Assembly: GCA_000437595.1 (NCBI GenBank)
Contig: FR899846.1
Coordinates: 11,460-31,916, forward strand
DNA length: 20,457 nucleotides
DNA from: Faecalibacterium sp. CAG:74
GTDB taxonomy: Bacteria; Bacillota; Clostridia; Christensenellales; Aristaeellaceae
Direction: 5' to 3'
Positions 12,803-20,457 of this stretch are shown here, piece after piece. The notes beneath the pieces are model-generated. The model was not told where the DNA came from. It searched no databases and worked only from the letters and a program-made list of their open reading frames with translations. The translations under genes and the position numbers were made by a program. Positions within the stretch are counted from its first letter, which is position 1, and each line of letters starts with the position of its first letter.

Positions 12803-13525
12803 TCAGGTTGTGGGCGTGGTGAAGGGATTCACCTGAACCGGGGTCGAAGGCTGCACGAGCGTCTCCACCGTGTGGGTTTCCTCCGGGTGAATGACAAACG
12901 GCGCGGGCTGCGGCGCTGCATCCGCCATCGTCAGGCGACCGACGGACACTTCGTACGCCGTCTTGCCGATGACCGTGCCGTCAGGCAGCTGCTTCTGGTA
13001 CGCGCGGGACTGGAAGCGTCCCAGCAGCGTCACCTTGTCGCCCACCTTCAGGTGGCTGGCGAAGCGCGCGGTGCGGCCCCAGGTGATGCAGGGGATATAA
13101 TCGCTCTTGCCATAAGCGCGGTTGACCGCCAGCATCAGGTCGGCGATTTCGCGGCCGAAGGGGGTCGTGCGGTAGGAGGGCAGCTTGCACAGCGCGCCGG
13201 TCAGCTGCACCTGATTCGGGTTCTCGTCGCTGTCCGGGTCAACCAGATGCTGCGCGAAGCCCGTGATGAGCAGGCGTCCCGCGCCCTCGATGACCTTGTT
13301 GTAGCTGCGGAGCTGACCGTCCAGCGCCAGCTTCGATCCGATGGTCAGCGGCGTATCATCCATCAGACGCTCAGACACCGTGATGGGCAGCAAATCCTCC
13401 GCCCCGGACAGACGCGGCACAGACAGGGTGGCATAGTAAAACTTCTCGCCAAACACTTCATGCCCGTAGACGGGGTTGTCCGTCAAGACGCCGCTCAAAT
13501 GCAGGAAATTTCCGTTCTCTTCCAT
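12803..13525 (-). CDS. Single-stranded DNA-binding protein with two OB-folds
   Basis: The 240-residue protein is built from two SSB-like OB-folds. The first is residues 5-95 (FLHLSGVLTDNPVYGHEVFGEKFYYATLSVPRLSGAEDLLPITVSERL). The second is residues 105-198, with the clear SSB signature TPFGREIADLMLAVNRAYGKSDYIPCITWGRTARFASHLKVGDKVTLLGRFQSRAYQK. A Pro/Thr-rich tail follows without the acidic DDDIPF-like tip of the replicative SSB. The tandem layout and missing tip suggest a specialised second SSB rather than the main one. The start at 13525 follows AAAGGTG. It lies 30 nt downstream of the deacetylase gene on the same strand, so the two may share a message. Confidence 0.88.
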   Translation of the reverse strand: MEENGNFLHLSGVLTDNPVYGHEVFGEKFYYATLSVPRLSGAEDLLPITVSERLMDDTPLTIGSKLALDGQLRSYNKVIEGAGRLLITGFAQHLVDPDSDENPNQVQLTGALCKLPSYRTTPFGREIADLMLAVNRAYGKSDYIPCITWGRTARFASHLKVGDKVTLLGRFQSRAYQKQLPDGTVIGKTAYEVSVGRLTMADAAPQPAPFVIHPEETHTVETLVQPSTPVQVNPFTTPTT

Positions 13526-13555
13526 AGCGATTCACCTTTCTTTTTGACGGCGGGG

Positions 13556-14341
13556 CTACTCCGCTTTTGCGGGATGCTGTCTGCCCTGCACGTCGATCGT
13601 TGTGTTTCCCTCCAGCAGAAGCTCGCCCACAGGAATAAGCGTGAACCCCTGCTGGTGGTAAGTCTTCAGAATGGTAGGCAAAGCGTCGAGAATGTATTTA
13701 GAATCGTTGTGGAAGAGCACAATGTCGCCCGGCGCAACGTTTGTTGTCGCGCGCCGAATCAAATCAGCAGCGCCCTTGTTCTTCCAATCCAGCGAATCTA
13801 TGCTCCACTGTACCACCTCGTACCCCTCGCTGCGGGCGACGCTGACGACCGTGTTGTTGTAGTCCCCATACGGTGGACGGAACAGCGTCGGCTTTTCCCC
13901 GGTAATCGCTTCCAGCTTCTCCGCCATGTCAGACAGCTCCTGCCGCATTCGGCTTTCGCTGATTTTCGTCATGTGCGGATGTTTGCTGGAGTGATTGCCG
14001 ATTTCGTGCCCGCGGTCGTGAATCTCCTTCACCAGCTCCGGGTATTTGTCAACCCAGATGCCCACGAGGAAGAACGTCGCCTTGGCATTGTACTCGTCCA
14101 GCAAATCGAGGATGCGCATGGTCTGATCGCCGCCCCACGAGGCGTCGAAGGAAATCGAGATCACGCGGTCGTCGCGCTCGACGGAGTAAACCGGCAGAAT
14201 CCGCTTGGCAGCGAGTACGGTCGTCGCGTCCTGATGCAGCGGCCCGGCGTAGCAGAAAGTCAGTACGCTGAGCAGCAGACACAGCGCCGCGCTGGTGTAC
14301 GCCGCCTTTTTCGGATGCGCAGGTGCAGTGGAATGGGTCAT
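13556..14341 (-). CDS. Polysaccharide deacetylase, PdaB-like, exported
   Basis: NodB-homology de-N-acetylase of 261 residues with an N-terminal signal anchor (residues 12-32, AAYTSAALCLLLSVLTFCYAG), so it acts outside the membrane or in the forespore envelope. The NodB motifs are SFDASWGGDQT (D66, replacing the usual TFDDG), GHEIGNHSSKHPHM (H117, H121; metal ligands), and RPPYGDYN (155-162), then WSIDSLDWKNK and DIVLFHND. The SFDASWG form of motif 1 is seen in the sporulation branch (PdaB-like) of Clostridia, which fits the spore genes nearby, though a vegetative cell-wall role cannot be excluded. GGATGGAGGG precedes the ATG. Confidence 0.9.
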   Translation of the reverse strand: MTHSTAPAHPKKAAYTSAALCLLLSVLTFCYAGPLHQDATTVLAAKRILPVYSVERDDRVISISFDASWGGDQTMRILDLLDEYNAKATFFLVGIWVDKYPELVKEIHDRGHEIGNHSSKHPHMTKISESRMRQELSDMAEKLEAITGEKPTLFRPPYGDYNNTVVSVARSEGYEVVQWSIDSLDWKNKGAADLIRRATTNVAPGDIVLFHNDSKYILDALPTILKTYHQQGFTLIPVGELLLEGNTTIDVQGRQHPAKAE

Positions 14342-14412
14342 GGCTTGCCCTCCATCCTTTCATAGTCTACGCGTCGGCGCGGGGAAATAGAAGCCCCGCT
14401 CGCCCGCTTCGG

Positions 14413-14426
14413 CAAAAGCGCTTTTG
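14413..14426. promoter_or_regulatory. 14-bp perfect palindrome, LacI/CcpA-like operator candidate
   Basis: CAAAAGCGCTTTTG is self-complementary. Its core AAAGCGCTTT matches the centre of a cre site (TGAAAGCGCTTTCA), but the outer two bases on each side differ. It lies about 72 nt upstream of the deacetylase start. Confidence 0.35.
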
Positions 14427-14553
14427 ACCCGACAAAACAAGTCAGGAAGCACTTTGTCCGCATGGATGGCAAACCTTATGCAGCAGCGCTGACAAATATA
14501 CAGCGTTTTGCGGCGGCGCAAGCGCAATACTACTTGTCCGCCACTTTTATCAT

Positions 14554-14583
14554 ATCATACTATTATGACAGCTGCATGAACAA
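14554..14583 (-). promoter_or_regulatory. Possible promoter of the deacetylase gene
   Basis: On the minus strand TTGTTC (14578-14583), 18-nt spacer, TATGAT (14554-14559). The leader to 14341 would be about 205 nt, which is long, and a sporulation-sigma promoter closer to the gene was not found. Confidence 0.35.
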
Positions 14584-14644
14584 ACTTGAAATTATTCGCG
14601 ATATTCCGAATCCGAGGGGGCTTGGACTTGAACAACAGTTATGA
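14576..14644 (+). CDS. Possible 22-residue small peptide
   Basis: The ORF runs ATG...TGA and would encode a 22-residue peptide starting MNKLEIIRDIPNPRG. A plus-strand promoter candidate precedes it closely (TTGTCC 14534-14539, 18 nt, TACTAT 14558-14563), so the message would be almost leaderless. No ribosome site is visible. Its stop codon lies in the stem of the terminator-like hairpin. Coding is unproven. Confidence 0.2.
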   Translation: MNKLEIIRDIPNPRGLGLEQQL

Positions 14645-14668
14645 GCTCGTCATAATTTGCTGTTTTTC
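14634..14668 (+). terminator. Orphan plus-strand terminator-like hairpin
   Basis: AACAG-TTATGA (14634-14644), loop GCTCG, TCATAA, a 4-nt TTTG bulge, CTGTT (14660-14664), with five T at 14663-14667. No plus-strand gene larger than 22 codons precedes it, so it may end a small RNA. Confidence 0.5.
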
Positions 14669-14740
14669 GGTAAAAAGCGCCCTGCCTGTTTTCGCCGAAT
14701 CCCCTGCAGCAGCAAAGTAAGGATCAATCAGGATAAAATA

Positions 14741-14786
14741 ACAAAGAAAGGGCTGCACCCCTTCCTCGTCGGAAAAGGCACAGCCC
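14741..14786 (-). terminator. Terminator of groEL
   Basis: GGGCTG (14750-14755) pairs with CAGCCC (14781-14786), with further pairing inside. On the minus strand the stem runs into TTTCTTTG, 26 nt after the groEL stop. Confidence 0.75.
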
Positions 14787-14812
14787 ATTGCTGCACAAGG
14801 CAAATCAGGAAA

Positions 14813-16459
<1,647 letters not shown>

Positions 16460-16498
16460 AAAACTTACTTCCTTTCAATAAATTGCGGAGTCAGCTTA

Positions 16499-16783
16499 TT
16501 ACTCCACCACAGCCAGAATGTCGCTCTGGCGCACAATAATCAGCTCTTCGCCGTCGATTTTGACTTCCGTGCCGGCGTACTTGCTGTAAATAACCTTCTG
16601 ACCTTCCGTCACCTGCATCTTGATTTCCTTGCCATCCACATTGCCGCCGGGGCCGACAGCGAGAACAACCGCCATCTGCGGCTTCTCCTTCGCGGCGCTG
16701 GTCAGAATCAGACCAGACTTGGTGGTTTCCTCGGCTTCAACATTCTTGATGACAACGCGGTCACCCAAAGGCTTCACGGTCAT
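16499..16783 (-). CDS. groES: Co-chaperonin GroES (Hsp10)
   Basis: The 94-residue protein matches GroES along its length: MTVKPLGDRVVIKNVEAEETTKSGLILTSAAKEKPQ includes the mobile loop (about residues 18-32) that contacts GroEL, followed by GPGGNVDGKEIKMQVTEGQKVIYSKYAGTEVKIDGEELIIVRQSDILAVVE. AAGGAGG lies 10 nt before the ATG at 16783. It is the first gene of the groES-groEL operon. Confidence 0.99.
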   Translation of the reverse strand: MTVKPLGDRVVIKNVEAEETTKSGLILTSAAKEKPQMAVVLAVGPGGNVDGKEIKMQVTEGQKVIYSKYAGTEVKIDGEELIIVRQSDILAVVE

Positions 16784-16816
16784 AGTGTCATTTCCTCCTT
16801 GCTTCTCTTCAGGCTG

Positions 16817-16843
16817 TTAGCACTCACTTTGCATGAGTGCTAA
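16817..16843. promoter_or_regulatory. CIRCE operator (HrcA binding site)
   Basis: TTAGCACTC (16817-16825), 9-nt spacer, GAGTGCTAA (16835-16843): a perfect CIRCE element between the groES promoter and its start codon. HrcA repression of groES-groEL follows from this. hrcA itself is not in the window. Confidence 0.98.
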
Positions 16844-16855
16844 TCAACATGGAGT

Positions 16856-16884
16856 ATTATGTACCAAAACGCGAACGAATGCAA
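16856..16884 (-). promoter_or_regulatory. Promoter of groES-groEL
   Basis: On the minus strand TTGCAT (16879-16884), 17-nt spacer, CATAAT (16856-16861). The CIRCE lies in the initially transcribed region. Confidence 0.75.
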
Positions 16885-16964
16885 GCGAACAAACGTTCTA
16901 AATGCAAAAAAATTTCTGCAAATCGGGAAAAATCAGCCGTGGGGTGGGCAAAAGTCTCCTTCTG

Positions 16965-16973
16965 TGGTACAAT
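16965..16973 (+). promoter_or_regulatory. Extended -10 promoter of mutY
   Basis: TGGTACAAT (TGn plus TACAAT at 16968-16973) lies 28 nt before the ATG at 17002. No good -35 box is present at 17 nt, which fits an extended -10 promoter. Confidence 0.55.
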
Positions 16974-17001
16974 AGGACGATAAAGAGGGGGATTTTATCG
17001 A

Positions 17002-18072
17002 ATGCGTGAGACGATTTCGGCACTGCTGCTGGCTTGGTACGACCAGAACGCGCGGACGCTGCCTTGGCGCGGCATCCACGACCCGTACCGCACATGGGTG
17101 AGCGAGACGATGCTGCAGCAGACGCGCGTGGAGACGGTGCGTGGGTACTACGAGCGCTTTTTGGCGCGCTTCCCGGATGTGGCGGCGCTGGCGGCGGCGG
17201 ATGAGGCGGACGTGCTCAAGCTCTGGGAGGGGCTGGGGTACTATTCGCGCGCGCGGAATCTGCATCAGGCGGCGCGGCAGGTGGTGCGCGACTTCGGGGG
17301 CGAAATGCCGCGCGAGGTGGCGCAATTGCGGCAATTGAAGGGCATCGGGGCATACACTGCCGGGGCGATTGCAAGCATCGCGTTTGACCAGCGCGTTCCG
17401 GCGGTGGACGGCAACGTCATCCGCGTCGCCAGCCGGGTGATGGGCATCCGCGAGAACGTGGGCATCCCTTCCGTTCGGCGCGAACTGGAGGAAAAGGTGG
17501 ATTCGCTTGTGCCAGCGGCGCGTCCGGGCGATTTCAATCAGGCGCTGATGGACTTGGGGGCGGCAGTGTGCGTCCCCGGCACGCCGAACTGCGATATCTG
17601 CCCGCTCCGGGCGCATTGCGACGCGTACGACGCGGGCGACGCGGAGGATTTGCCCGTGCTGCCGCAGAAGAATCCGCCGAAGCCGTTCGATTGGGACGTG
17701 CTGCTGATTTTTTCCGGCGAGAAAGTCCTGATGCGCCAGCGCACGGAGACGATGCTGCACGGCTTGTGGGTGTTCCCGATGCTGCCGGGGCACAGTGAGC
17801 ATCCGGCGGAACTGGGTGCGCAGCTGCACCTTGCGGTTCGGAACGTCCGCCCGGCAGGGGAAGCGAAGCACGTTTTCACGCACCAAATCTGGCGGATGGA
17901 ACTGTACCAAATGGAAGCCGTAACTGCGGACGCGCCGAAGGGGTATCGGTTTGTTGCGCTGGACGAGATGGACGCGCTGACGATTCCCACGGCGATGAAA
18001 GCGGCGGGGAAAGTGGCAAGGGAGCGGCTGGAGGAAAATTCGGAATGCGGAATGCGGAATAAGGAGACGTGA
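17002..18072 (+). CDS. mutY: A/G-specific adenine glycosylase
   Basis: MutY removes adenine mispaired with 8-oxoguanine in base excision repair. In 356 residues the HhH-GPD domain shows catalytic E35 (WVSETMLQQT), the hairpin LKGIGAYTAGAI (112-123) and catalytic D136 (VDGNVIRV). The 4Fe-4S loop has C190, C197, C200 and C206 (C-x6-C-x2-C-x5-C). A C-terminal NUDIX-like 8-oxoG reading domain follows (VLMRQRTETMLHGLWVFPML, HVFTHQIWRMELY). AGAGGGGG precedes the ATG. The last residues (NSECGMRN) are encoded by a heptamer repeat found elsewhere in the window, so the tail is not original family sequence. Divergent from groES-groEL. Confidence 0.97.
   Translation: MRETISALLLAWYDQNARTLPWRGIHDPYRTWVSETMLQQTRVETVRGYYERFLARFPDVAALAAADEADVLKLWEGLGYYSRARNLHQAARQVVRDFGGEMPREVAQLRQLKGIGAYTAGAIASIAFDQRVPAVDGNVIRVASRVMGIRENVGIPSVRRELEEKVDSLVPAARPGDFNQALMDLGAAVCVPGTPNCDICPLRAHCDAYDAGDAEDLPVLPQKNPPKPFDWDVLLIFSGEKVLMRQRTETMLHGLWVFPMLPGHSEHPAELGAQLHLAVRNVRPAGEAKHVFTHQIWRMELYQMEAVTADAPKGYRFVALDEMDALTIPTAMKAAGKVARERLEENSECGMRNKET
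18037..18060. repeat. Heptamer repeat at the mutY 3' end, 3 units
   Basis: Read on the minus strand it is ATTCCGC, ATTCCGC, ATTCCGA, ATT, the same order as the first three units at 12721. On the plus strand it encodes the last residues of MutY. Confidence 0.85.
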
Positions 18073-18090
18073 ATCCGCAAAAATGATACG

Positions 18091-18137
18091 CAAAAAGCCG
18101 GGAGACGCACCATGCGGTGTACCTCCCGGTTTATTTT
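18091..18137. terminator. Bidirectional terminator between mutY and the SPFH gene
   Basis: CCGGGAG (18098-18104) pairs with CTCCCGG (18123-18129), with inner CACC/GGTG. It is followed by TTTATTTT on the plus strand and by TTTTT on the minus strand. Confidence 0.85.
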
Positions 18138-18146
18138 GTGATTCGT

Positions 18147-19220
18147 TTACAGCTTCTGTCCGCAGTTGGCGCAGAACTTCGCGCCGGGCTGCACCTTCTG
18201 ACCGCACGCGGGGCAGACGTTCGCCGCTTCCTGCTTCTGACCGCAGTTCGGGCAGAATTTCGCACCGGGGGTCAATTGCTCACCGCAGTTTGCGCAGAAA
18301 CTCCCCTTCTGTGCCGTCGGCTGCTGCTGAACCGGCGCGGCGGGCTGCTGCGTCGCCTGCATCGCCTGCGCGAACGCCTGACCCATCGCCACGCCTGCGC
18401 CCATGCCGACGCCTGCGCCCGCCATGCCGCCGGGGTTGTTCGCCGCCTCGCGCATCGCTTCCGCCGCCTGATACTGCGTGTAGCGGTTCATGTCGCCCAG
18501 CACGCCCATGGACGTGCGCTTATCCATCGTCTTTTCGACTTCTTCCGGCAGGGAGATATTCTCGATGACGAACGACGCCAGCGTCAAGCCGAGCTTCTCA
18601 ATGCGCGGGTTGATGGTTTTGAGCGCATAATCGCCGATTTCGTCGTAGTTCGCCGCCAAATCGAGCGCGGGCAGCTTGCTTTCCGCAATCGCGTCGGACA
18701 GGCCGGACACCAGCGTGCGCTTGAGCTGCCCTTCGACATCCTGCACCGTGTATTCGCTGCTTGTGCCGAACACCTCGCGCAGGAAAACCTCCGGGTCAGC
18801 AACGCGGAAGGAATATGCGCCGAACGCGCGCAGGCGAATCATGCCGAACTCGGCGTCGCGCATCATGACGGGGTTCGTCGTCCCCCACTTGCAGTCAAGG
18901 AACTGCTTGGTGTTCACAAAGTACACGTCGGACTTGAACGGGCTATTGAACCCGAACTTCCACGCCTTCAGCGCCGTCATCACCGGCATATTGGCGGTGG
19001 ACAGCTCATAGCGGCCGGGCTGGAACACGTCCGCCAGCTTGCCTTCGTTGACGAAAATCGCCACTTGGCTCTCGCGGACGGTCAGCTGCGCGCCCATCAT
19101 GATTTCCTTGCCGTTCATGTCGTACTTGTGAACGATGGTGTTGTTCGTGCTGTCCGTCCACTCAATGACATCAATCAACTGTCCGCGGACGATGTTGCCG
19201 ATGCTGTCAAAAATGCCCAT
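18147..19220 (-). CDS. SPFH-domain protein with C-terminal zinc ribbons (YdjI-like)
   Basis: The 357-residue protein has an N-terminal SPFH/Band-7-type domain of the virion-core-like class (GQLIDVIEWTDSTNNTIVHKY, GAQLTVRESQVAIFVNEGKLADVFQPGRYELSTANMP, residues about 13-78). A helical part follows up to residue 250, then a Gly/Ala/Met-rich linker (GGMAGAGVGMGAGVAMG). The end holds two four-cysteine zinc ribbons (FCANCGEQLTPGAKFCPNCGQ and VCPACGQKVQPGAKFCANCGQ). No membrane helix is evident, so membrane contact would be peripheral. Bacillus YdjI, of the same plan, works with a PspA-type membrane-stress protein; the role here is inferred. AAGGAGG precedes the ATG. It lies 43 nt after the receiver-like gene, with which it is probably co-transcribed. 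Confidence 0.88.
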   Translation of the reverse strand: MGIFDSIGNIVRGQLIDVIEWTDSTNNTIVHKYDMNGKEIMMGAQLTVRESQVAIFVNEGKLADVFQPGRYELSTANMPVMTALKAWKFGFNSPFKSDVYFVNTKQFLDCKWGTTNPVMMRDAEFGMIRLRAFGAYSFRVADPEVFLREVFGTSSEYTVQDVEGQLKRTLVSGLSDAIAESKLPALDLAANYDEIGDYALKTINPRIEKLGLTLASFVIENISLPEEVEKTMDKRTSMGVLGDMNRYTQYQAAEAMREAANNPGGMAGAGVGMGAGVAMGQAFAQAMQATQQPAAPVQQQPTAQKGSFCANCGEQLTPGAKFCPNCGQKQEAANVCPACGQKVQPGAKFCANCGQKL

Positions 19221-19263
19221 GATTTGCCTCCTTGCTGTCTAATCATAACTGTATGTTACGCCA

Positions 19264-20064
19264 TCAGTCTTTATGCGCGAGCGCCGTCAGGCACGGCAGC
19301 ACGCGAATCGATGCAATCCGCAGGTCAATGCCCATATACTCGTCCACATGCTCAATGCTGTCGCGGATGTGGTCGGACAGGATGCCGGTAATCGACGCGT
19401 CCTCGTCCGGGCCTTCGTGGAAGAGCATCGGGCAGCCGAGCAGCACAATGCGGTCGCCGGGCAGGACGCAGGCGAGAATGCGCAGCCCGTGCGCCTCAAC
19501 GCCGAAAATGTTGCGCAGCGCCACTTCCAGCCGATCGCTGCCGTACTGCCAGCGGCCGCGCAGGAAGTCGTTATCCGCCGGAATTTCCAGCTCCGCGACC
19601 ACGCACGGCTTTGTCGGATCCATCTTGCTGCGGATGAGGCGCAAATGGCGCAGCACATCCTCCTCCGACGTTGCCTTGCCGTCCATCAGCGCGCGGAAAA
19701 ACTCATGCCGGCACTCTTTGAGCAAGTCCGCCGTGGAGAACGCGTCGTTGCTCACATCGGCGTTGATGCGTCCCAGCAGGCGGCGCAGCTCCACGGCATA
19801 GCTTTCAATCACACCGGGCTTCGTGCTGACCGCCATAATCGGCAGCATCGGATTTTTCTCCAGCAGCTGCCCGACGAGCAGATCATCCTGCTCCTTCGGC
19901 AGCCCAATTGCCACCGCGTCCGCATGGTTGACACGCAGGCTGCTCAGCGCTTCCTCCGCCGTGGAGACCACCCGCGGCTGCTTAAAGCCGAGTTCTTCCC
20001 ACTTGACTGCGCTGAACGCTTCGACAACCGCCGGGTCATTCGTCGCCAGTAAGAGCTTGTACAT
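19264..20064 (-). CDS. Degenerate response-regulator-like protein (receiver plus YesN-type middle region, no DNA-binding domain)
   Basis: The 266-residue protein begins like a CheY receiver (MYKLLLATNDPAVVEAF...VVSTAEEALSSLRVNHADAVAIGLP...LPIMAVSTKPG, residues 1-85). The phospho-acceptor position in the fourth strand reads AIGLP (about G54) instead of an Asp, and only one acidic residue remains near residue 10, so phosphorylation is unlikely. The rest (PTKPCVVAELEIPADNDFLRGRWQYGSDRLEVALRNIFG and onwards) resembles the middle region of YesN-type AraC regulators, but the chain stops without an AraC helix-turn-helix. It may act by protein contact. GGAGG precedes the ATG, and a good promoter lies upstream. 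The SPFH gene follows. Confidence 0.7.
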   Translation of the reverse strand: MYKLLLATNDPAVVEAFSAVKWEELGFKQPRVVSTAEEALSSLRVNHADAVAIGLPKEQDDLLVGQLLEKNPMLPIMAVSTKPGVIESYAVELRRLLGRINADVSNDAFSTADLLKECRHEFFRALMDGKATSEEDVLRHLRLIRSKMDPTKPCVVAELEIPADNDFLRGRWQYGSDRLEVALRNIFGVEAHGLRILACVLPGDRIVLLGCPMLFHEGPDEDASITGILSDHIRDSIEHVDEYMGIDLRIASIRVLPCLTALAHKD

Positions 20065-20101
20065 CCTTCAAGCCTCCAAATTCATGTGTCGATCCAGCTC
20101 T

Positions 20102-20130
20102 ATTATACCGCATTTTTTCGGAAAACACAA
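20102..20130 (-). promoter_or_regulatory. Promoter of the receiver-like/SPFH operon
   Basis: On the minus strand TTGTGT (20125-20130), 17-nt spacer, TATAAT (20102-20107), 37 nt before the ATG. Confidence 0.8.
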
Positions 20131-20153
20131 TAATGCAATGATAATTTGGCGAA

Positions 20154-20457
20154 TTATTTGCCACCAAGGGTATATTGGCGCAGGATGCGGTTCATGGCGC
20201 GTCCGGGCAGAACTTTGTGCAGCGCGGGGGCGAGCATCTGTGCCGGACTGCCGATTTTCTTGCGGAACGGCAGCTTCTCGCGCGTGAGAAGCTCCGCGAC
20301 GCGCCGCCCCAGTTTCGCCGGGTCAGACCCATTTTCCTCGTCGCGGCGGATGGCTTCCGTTCCCTTGCGGAAATCCGCCCAGTAGGGGGATGCGTCTGTC
20401 ATCGCAGCGGAGGTCAATCGGCAGCGCGACGAGCCGCCGCGGTGGGCGCCCGGCCCT
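20154..20457 (-). CDS. Probable short-chain dehydrogenase/reductase, C-terminal fragment
   Basis: The frame is open to the right edge, so the start and the Rossmann core are outside the window. The visible end (SPYWADFRKGTEAIRRDEENGSDPAKLGRRVAELLTREKLPFRKKIGSPAQMLAPALHKVLPGRAMNRILRQYTLGG) resembles the C-terminal region of classical SDR enzymes, with the pattern 'A..V.....P..R..IG......AL...LP.R.....L...Y'. The substrate cannot be judged, and without the GxxxGxG and YxxxK motifs the call rests on this C-terminal pattern alone. The gene ends in TAA; 89 nt and a promoter separate it from the receiver-like gene. Confidence 0.6.
   Translation of the reverse strand, partial: GPGAHRGGSSRCRLTSAAMTDASPYWADFRKGTEAIRRDEENGSDPAKLGRRVAELLTREKLPFRKKIGSPAQMLAPALHKVLPGRAMNRILRQYTLGGK

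Larger units (their letters stand above)
14342..14812. other. 471-bp stretch without a confident gene
   Basis: It holds, in order, the deacetylase leader with a palindrome (14413-14426), two overlapping divergent promoter candidates around 14534-14583, a 22-codon plus-strand ORF ending in a terminator-like hairpin (14634-14668), and the groEL terminator. No tRNA or known RNA class was recognised. Confidence 0.6.

Noticed and set aside
12692..14365. Plus-strand ORF of 557 codons
   Set aside because: Antisense to the SSB-like and deacetylase genes and starts inside the heptamer repeat and terminator region.

Overview
The window reads as a chromosomal segment of a GC-rich, spore-forming member of the Clostridia (Firmicutes), probably a gut or rumen lineage; the exact order cannot be fixed from sequence alone. 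The grounds are the spore maturation pair spmA/spmB, an AbrB/SpoVT regulator with a C-terminal CxxC...CxxC, a fused ispH-S1 gene behind cmk-plsC, a HutP-family protein, a tandem-OB SSB-like protein, CIRCE-controlled groES-groEL, and strong AGGAGG ribosome sites with sigma-A-type promoters of 17-bp spacing. Most genes lie on the minus strand. No tRNA, rRNA, CRISPR array, insertion sequence or phage gene was seen, and the content is largely housekeeping.

Layout. 1-1680: 3' part of a long secreted-type coiled-coil/repeat protein (+), ending in a terminator shared with a small two-helix membrane protein (1739-2038, -). 2177-3305: three unknown minus-strand genes, including a 42-residue membrane peptide. 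3493-4284: an XRE-type DNA-binding gene whose membrane/extracellular half is cut off by one in-frame TAG. 4433-5897: purC and thiamine pyrophosphokinase. 6043-9961: hutP-like, cmk, plsC and ispH-S1, the last three in the gene order common in Clostridia. 10041-11124: spmA-spmB (overlapping). 11410-12605: abrB-like regulator and an acyl-ACP thioesterase on the plus strand. 12803-14341: tandem SSB-like protein and a PdaB-like polysaccharide deacetylase (-). 14342-14812: a 471-bp stretch with no confident gene but a 22-codon ORF and a plus-strand terminator-like hairpin. 14813-16783: groES-groEL, divergent from mutY (17002-18072, +). 18147-20064: a degenerate receiver-domain protein followed by an SPFH/zinc-ribbon protein (-). 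20154-20457: C-terminal end of a probable short-chain dehydrogenase running off the window.

How the genes fit together. cmk, plsC and ispH-S1 supply CMP/dCMP phosphorylation, phosphatidic acid, isoprenoid precursors and an S1-type RNA-binding protein. spmA/spmB and the deacetylase belong to spore core dehydration and spore peptidoglycan or cell-wall work. groES-groEL answers protein-folding stress through HrcA/CIRCE. The receiver-like/SPFH pair looks like an envelope or membrane-stress module, which is inference. The items most worth a second look are the amber codon that splits the XRE-membrane gene at its linker, the orphan hairpin and mini-ORF at 14534-14668, the strong internal ribosome site at the IspH/S1 junction, and a heptamer repeat (ATTCCGC/ATTCCGA) found at two gene 3' ends, one of which encodes the tail of MutY.
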